Below are positions 58,588 through 64,000 of a stretch of 64,000 nt of DNA, piece by piece; position 1 is the first letter of the stretch, and the number at the start of each line of letters is the position of its first letter. The translations under genes and the position numbers were made by a program. The notes under the pieces are model-generated. The model saw only the letters and a program-made list of their open reading frames with translations. It was not told the origin of the DNA and did not search any database. Origin of the DNA: Nemopilema nomurai (lineage: Eukaryota > Cnidaria > Scyphozoa > Rhizostomeae > Rhizostomatidae); the NCBI GenBank assembly GCA_003864495.1, contig ML133389.1, positions 372,001 to 436,000 on the forward strand, given 5' to 3'.

Positions 58588-59860
58588 TGTTAAGTTTACG
58601 GTAAACGTTTTCAACACGAAAATTGGTTTTTCCTTCCTAAAGGCCAAACTGTCCAAGTATCTAGGTTCACTATATATCATTCGATGCACAAGATTATGGC
58701 GTATCTAGCCAGATCAAAATTATTGGCAATAATGTTAAATGTTATTTTCCATGCGAATTTATTGCTCAAAAAGTGTACCACCTTCAAAACTATTTTGTAC
58801 CCTTGAGGTAACAAAATCTGACTCACACCAGCAGGAAGTGCAGATCACAAGGTACCAAAGAGTGTCTCAGATTTTTTAAATCCTTTTCTTCTTGAAACTT
58901 TATCCAGTCAAAATTTGGCAAACAATTTTCCCACCCTCCCGCATCTGTATTTGGGTATAAAAGACGGACCAGAGCAAATAAAAAATTTTGAGACACTCTT
59001 TGTTTGCCCAACATCTGCCCTGGCCGTGTGCGAATTTTCAAGCCATTCGGTTGGTTCCTTGGGTACAAAATAGCTTTTTCCTACCTGTATGTAGAGGAAT
59101 TTCGAGTCCCGAGAAAACGGGATTTTACTGATCGCACTTGCAAGATACACCGGGATCATGTTCCTGTGGTTTGTGTAAGAGTATGGCACATCCATGGGTT
59201 GTTGTGCTTATTTAAAGACGCTTATTGATCTTAAAGCCTAAACTACTTGACCCGGATTACATTGTTGGTAATATGATCCCGATGTGTATCATCGCAAGTG
59301 CGATCAGTAAAATCCCGTTTTCTCCGGACTCAAAATTCCTCTACATACAGGTACGAAAAAGCTATTTTGTACCCAAGGAACCAATCGAATGGCTCAAAAA
59401 TTTGCACACGGCCAGGGCAGATGTTGGGCAACCAAAGTGTGTCTCAAAATTTTTTATTTGCTCTGGTCCGTCTTTTATACCCAAATACAGCTGCGGGAGG
59501 GTGGAAAAATTGTTTGCCAATTTTTGACAGGGTACAGTTTCAAGAAGAGGAGAAATTTAAAAATCTGAGATATACTTTGGTAGCTTAGGATCTGCACTTT
59601 CTGCTGGTATAAGTCAGATTTTGTTACCTCAAACGCAAGGGTACAAAATAGCTTTTAAAGGTGGTACACTTTTTGAGCAATAAATTCGCATGGAAAAAGC
59701 ATTTAACATTATTTGCCAATAATTTCGATTGGGCTAGATACGCCACAATCTTGTGCATCGAATGATATATAGTTTACCAAGATTCCTTGAACAGTTTGGC
59801 CTTTAGGAAGGAAAAACCAATTTTCGTGTTGAAAACGTTTACTGTAACCTTAAGCAGAAC
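58588..59860. repeat. Large imperfect palindrome (two arms of about 0.57-0.59 kb, short spacer)
   Basis: The left arm, about 58588-59160, pairs with the right arm, about 59272-59860, in inverse orientation, with a spacer of about 110 bp. Anchors: GATGCACAAGATTATGGCGT (58684) against its inverse near 59740, and GGTATAAAAGACGGACCAGA (58954) against its inverse near 59462. The arms have diverged by substitutions and small indels. TATAAAAG occurs in the left arm (58956-58963) and, reversed, in the right arm (59472-59479), both pointing toward the centre. A transcript across it would fold into a long hairpin. It may be a foldback-type element. Confidence 0.88.
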
Positions 59861-60107
59861 TATTCCGCCTATGGCAAAATGTGTTATCAACGTAACTGTT
59901 TTCATCAGAGCTGTTCACAAACATTCTACAAAATTACTCACGTCAAGGCCAGTAATCTTAGAGTATACATAACGTCGCTTACCGATGCTCCTTGTGCCGC
60001 AGATTCCATGTTTTCCTCGCCGATTGCCTGGAATCACTAGATTGACCTTAAAGAAAACAAGATGAATTAAAGTGGACAAAGAAATCTGCAACGTTGCTAC
60101 GAATCTA

Positions 60108-61545
60108 CAATCTCTGCCAAAAGTCTTGGAACACTTGCCCCAATTTACGCATCACGCAAATTGCCAAATCCCCTCGCCCCGCAAACAATGTTGTGTAGCG
60201 CAAAAGTGAATAATCCTAAAAACAAAAGTGAAGTATTCCCATGTACCTATGGTCTTCCTCTAAAGATGCAACATTGTTTAAGGGGGCAAGGGGTTTGCAG
60301 CTACCAAGGAGAGACGGAAAAAGAACGGGGGTCGCAAAATAAAAACAATCTCACGGTGTTCCAACTACTTTTGGCAGAGATTGTCTGAGTGTCAAATCGA
60401 AAGCGGACAGATACGGCTATAAAAATGGTGGCTACCCCCAGGTTTTCAGGGGCGCTGATTTCATTTTTGGCAGTTACAAGGCCGTATCTCGAACGAATGG
60501 TGCGCTTTTGGTAGACGGCCTCCTTTTTATCAGTTTAAAAGCCATATCTTCAATGATTGCTGCGCTTCATGTTACCTGTTTTCTCTATATAAATCATAAA
60601 TTACAATATTTTATCCTAATGCGTCCAGTATTGTAGAAAAGAACCAAAAATATGCACAGAATCTGGGAAAGGGTCATGAATGCCTTTCCTCCACACAGGG
60701 TTAGCTCAATGTTTACAAGTGGAAAACGTTAATCGCCAATAACTAGAAATAGCAGGACTTCTACACAAACATTGACAGGATTGTCAGTGAATGTTGTACG
60801 ATAGCTTTTAATTCGACTAGAATTGTTTCGCTTCGGGTAGAGGATAAAGATGTGATCGTTTTGAACGTCTTAAGTGGGTCTCCTACTATTCTGCCAAGTA
60901 TGGGCATGTTGTTATGCTGTTGCCGTGGGAAGGCCATGTTTTCCATTTTGCTGCCCCCAAAACAACATATAATAAGGACATTGAACTCTTTGATACAGCA
61001 AAGGCCCCAGTATCGTTTGTTAGGGGCTCCCTCATTGACGAAGAGAAACCAGAGATGTTGAACTTTCGATGGCGCACTATCACGTTTGAGCATTGATTTG
61101 ACATTTGTTGCCAGAAAACAGTGCAGTTCTGTGGTAATTCTTGTGCAACAATGCTACTGAAATCAGGGCAGCATAAATATAAACATGCCATCGCCACTAG
61201 ATGCCAGGGAAGAGTTCCGTTGACATATTATTGTTTTCCAAGAGTGCTTGAGAACAAAGCGTTTTGAAGAGCAGCCCATTGTCCTGCTCAGTTTGCATGC
61301 TTCGCAGCATCCAGCTTCCTGCCAATGACTTCGACCAACGGTCTACACCAACGGTCTACAGTTTCTTTTATTTGAAATACGCCATGTATTAAAACACATT
61401 TCCTTAGGAAATGTCCCAAAATATGTGCAATGTATCCCAGTATATGTAATTTGTGCACTTTGGCCAAAACACTTTATGTAATGGCCGAAATAAAGGAATT
61501 TCTGCACGATCTACACGGTGTTCCAACTACTTTTGGCAGAGATTG
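60108..61545. mobile_element. TA-flanked inverted-repeat element (Tc1/mariner-like, non-autonomous) with an internal third terminus
   Basis: CAATCTCTGCCAAAAGT at 60108 is inverted at about 61529-61545 (ACTTTTGGCAGAGATTG). TA sits directly outside each end (60106-60107 and 61546-61547), as for Tc1/mariner insertions. Another inverted copy of the terminus lies at 60352-60383 without TA. The 60108-60383 unit also pairs further inward (AACAATGTTG against CAACATTGTT). The larger block could be a short element next to a partial second copy. No transposase is visible. Confidence 0.6.
60848..61096 (+). CDS. Unrecognised protein-like open frame (82 codons)
   Basis: The frame runs from just after a TAA at 60845-60847 to TGA at 61094-61096. 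It has a protein-like composition, for example RFERLKWVSYYSAKYGHVV, ELFDTAKAPVSFVRGSL and NFRWRTITFEH, with no low complexity. I do not recognise the family. No clear start or splice acceptor defines its 5' end; the first ATG is at 60914. It lies inside the TA-flanked block at 60108-61545, so it may be a captured or decayed exon, or chance. Confidence 0.25.
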   Translation, partial: RCDRFERLKWVSYYSAKYGHVVMLLPWEGHVFHFAAPKTTYNKDIELFDTAKAPVSFVRGSLIDEEKPEMLNFRWRTITFEH

Positions 61546-61547
61546 TA

Positions 61548-63361
61548 CATACCCTTAGAAGGTGCCGGCTCGATAGAGGCGGATCCAGGGAAAATCTGAT
61601 ATTATCAAAATTCTTTTATATTGAAAGACCACGTCTGCTCTTTGGTGACGCCCATAAACCACTCTTAAGTGTAGTGAAACAGGCAAACAAGAAGTTTTCA
61701 TTATAAAAAACGGAAAGAGGAACATTAACAATGGAAAGGTACTATCAAACTACTTGAAATAAACCACTCATGGGAACTAAGACAACCAGTGGTTCCAAAA
61801 TCTTCCTTTGGTGCCAAAAGATAATAGCAAGGATACTTAAACTTTTGTTCTGGCTTTCAAATATTCTTCACTGCATACATTATGTTGGGAATCTGACATT
61901 TGTCTACCTTACAATCAAGCTTCCTCCCTAGAAGTGAAAAATTCTATGGCGGAATCTATTTTAAGTAATTATTACCAATTTAGTGATTCATGGAGCCCCT
62001 TAAATTGTCGTTAGCAATTTATCCAAATTATTCTCCCCAGCAAGTCTTTATTTGATCTGAAACTTTGGAAGGAAATTTTGATTTGCTTAGATACAAGAGG
62101 CACTTTAAATTCACGATAAACATCATTTAAAACAAAACTGGCACAATATGGTTTGGATAAATTGATATTTTACCTCCAAATAATAAGGCAAATATTTACC
62201 AAAGTAGATGTACTGGAGAATTTCTAGACACTGCAGGGTTATTTATGGCTTCTCTTTTAATGCGTGACTCATAACCATTTGAGGTTGTGATCAAAATGAT
62301 TACTTGCATCAAAGGATAGAGATTTAAACAAGATGTTGAAAGAATTCTATTAAATCTGAAAATTTTTCAAACTAAGGATGTGAAAGACTTGTTTCAAACT
62401 CTAGCCATTCTATTTTTCTTTAACCTTATGACTTGTTTTCTTACATTTTAATGGCGAAAACACATGAAAACATTAAATTAAGTGAAGGCTGGACATTTGA
62501 GATATTATTTCTAAAGGAATTTCTTCTAGGCTGTGGTGCTGATTCATTTGCAGAGGATACTCAGCTATAGGCATTCCTTTTCTGATACTTCTTTGCAGCT
62601 AAGGAAAAGAGATTTTTAGCTGCTTCAGCTTGTAAGGTTGTGATACTAGTATCTGGATTAAGCTTAATCTTGTTTCAGTTTGCTTTACAAAATGAGGAGG
62701 AACATTGCCAGTGTTTGTTGTAGAATTTAGCATGTAGCCAAAACATATCCATGATCAAAGCAAAGTTTTGGGTTGCTGATCGATTTAAAAAAAATCCCTT
62801 TGTTAAAGACTGGCAATCAATCAGTCAACAGGTCTGACTGTGTTTGAGGATAAACAAATATGTAAGTATAGATATAGGATTAAATAACTTTTATTGGTGC
62901 AGTTGTAAAAAATCCTTTTCTTAACGAGCAAAATCATTCCCAGCAAATAGCTAGTGCTTTTGAACACAAATTGAATGTAAGCAAAATAATCAGCATTGAC
63001 AAAATGCCCAGCAGACATATAGAAAACCATGTGATGATAGCAGTACTCAAAAGAAGCAAAATGGATGTGTGAGGAGCTACAGAAACGAAAAAAGTAAACA
63101 ACCTAGAGAGTGAAGACATTGAATAAAGGAAATCAGTGGCAGACAATGAGGGGAAAGAAAGTCAGAACAATTTAAATCATATTGAAATATTATTAATAAT
63201 ATTGAAATAACCTTCTGTAAAGTTCTATTGCAGATAAATTCATACAAAAGCCAAGGATATTGAATTTTTTTTCAAATGCATAATGTTTAACTGAAGTACC
63301 AGAATTTTTCAAAGACTGTATCTATGCCAAATTTTAGGCTATTGATTGATTGCCCTTTGCT
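61548..63361. other. Intergenic, AT-rich
   Basis: 1.8 kb with no gene or repeat that I can support. Minus-strand frames near 62821-63146 are hydrophobic but unremarkable. Confidence 0.5.
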
Positions 63362-63626
63362 GATCAGAGAACAACTTTGACATACCTTGAGACATATATA
63401 AGAACTATCTTATTTTATTATAACTTGCTGCCGATCAAAGAAATACCTTGAGACAGGAATGAGAACTATCTTATCTTATTATAACTTGCTGCTGATCAGA
63501 GAAATATCTTGAGACAGGGACGAGAACTATCTTGTTTTATTATAAGTTGTTGTTGATCAAAGAAATATTTTGAAACAGGGATGAGAACTATCTTGTTTCA
63601 TTGTTTAACTTCTTGCTGATCAAAGA
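63362..63626. repeat. 61-bp diverged tandem repeat, about 4.3 copies
   Basis: Units start at GATCA around 63362, 63433, 63494, 63555 and 63618 and contain GAGACAGG and GAGAACTATCTT. Spacing is 61 bp in the middle and 71 or 63 bp at the edges. Confidence 0.88.
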
Positions 63627-64000
63627 TGCTCCAAAAGCTCTCCATATGTATAATTTTGACTGCTATTATTTGTTGTAAGCCATCTGCAATTCCTTATATA
63701 TTGGAATCATGAGGTGTGGTCACATTTAGAGGAAGGCACAAGACACAATGGGCATAGCTTCTCCATGTCTAGGAACTACCTTTGGATGCTAGGTGGAAAC
63801 TGGTTTCTGATTAAAACTTGTTGCTGATAAAAGAACCTTTTGGGTCTCCATGTTCAGAATTTTTTGGTTTGACACATATGTTAAAGTATGTTTCTGAAAA
63901 CTTGCAGTTATTGTTGCAGCAAGTTAAAACCTGTTATTTGGTTGCATTCCCCTGTTCTTATTATTACCAAGGAACTGGTGGGTTCTTTCTGCCTGAAACA

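Noticed and set aside
58823..59588. Two similar open frames of about 95-100 codons on opposite strands
   Set aside because: They mirror each other because they lie in the two arms of the palindrome; no start context, domain or splice logic supports translation.
1..64000. tRNA or other small RNA genes
   Set aside because: No convincing A-box/B-box pair or cloverleaf was found by eye; a covariance search would be needed to exclude them.

Overview
The window looks like nuclear DNA of an aquatic invertebrate, most likely a cnidarian. It has AT-rich sequence, GT-AG introns, a clan-2 cytochrome P450, a histamine-N-methyltransferase-like gene, a filamin-type TRIM relative, and several transposon classes (gypsy, BEL/Pao, Penelope-like, P-element/THAP, MULE-type, hAT-like). 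The species cannot be fixed from the sequence alone.

Bases 1-9121 hold a decayed minus-strand gypsy retrotransposon that runs off the left edge. A BEL/Pao retrotransposon (2225-7960) is nested inside it. The BEL copy has 179-bp LTRs that differ at one visible position and a 4-bp GTTG target duplication, yet its pol frame is broken repeatedly. Bases 9200-13853 are the exon-intron relic of a MULE-type transposase gene on the minus strand. Its first intron carries a 483-bp hAT-like non-autonomous insertion, and another intron carries a 68-bp minisatellite.

Bases 13971-15645 are a truncated P-like (THAP) element. Bases 16204-21318 are a nearly complete sibling: perfect 32-bp terminal inverted repeats, 21-bp subterminal inverted repeats, a perfect 8-bp target duplication (ATTTGTGC), and a four-exon transposase of about 912 residues. 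Its right end lies about 80 bp upstream of a TATA box and 160 bp upstream of the start codon of the next gene.

That gene (21478-35354, plus strand) is reconstructed here as 16 exons with phase-consistent splice junctions. It has an N-terminal PH domain, a long acidic middle with a polyalanine tract, and a C-terminal RUN-like helical domain. Its introns hold a Penelope-like GIY-YIG fragment, a 41-bp satellite, a 20-bp ACGTCA-rich repeat and an ATCAT microsatellite.

The right half is gene-poor. It holds a three-exon cytochrome P450 (36579-38883, minus, 499 residues), a single-coding-exon coiled-coil/filamin TRIM-like protein (45186-46787, minus) and a histamine-N-methyltransferase-like enzyme (57668-58549, minus). 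Directly upstream of the methyltransferase is a 1.27-kb imperfect palindrome with a TATA motif in each arm. A TA-flanked inverted-repeat element family lies at 60.1-61.5 kb and a 61-bp tandem repeat at 63.4 kb. The host genes share no obvious pathway; the coherent theme is layered transposition, with P-like elements landing beside gene starts.
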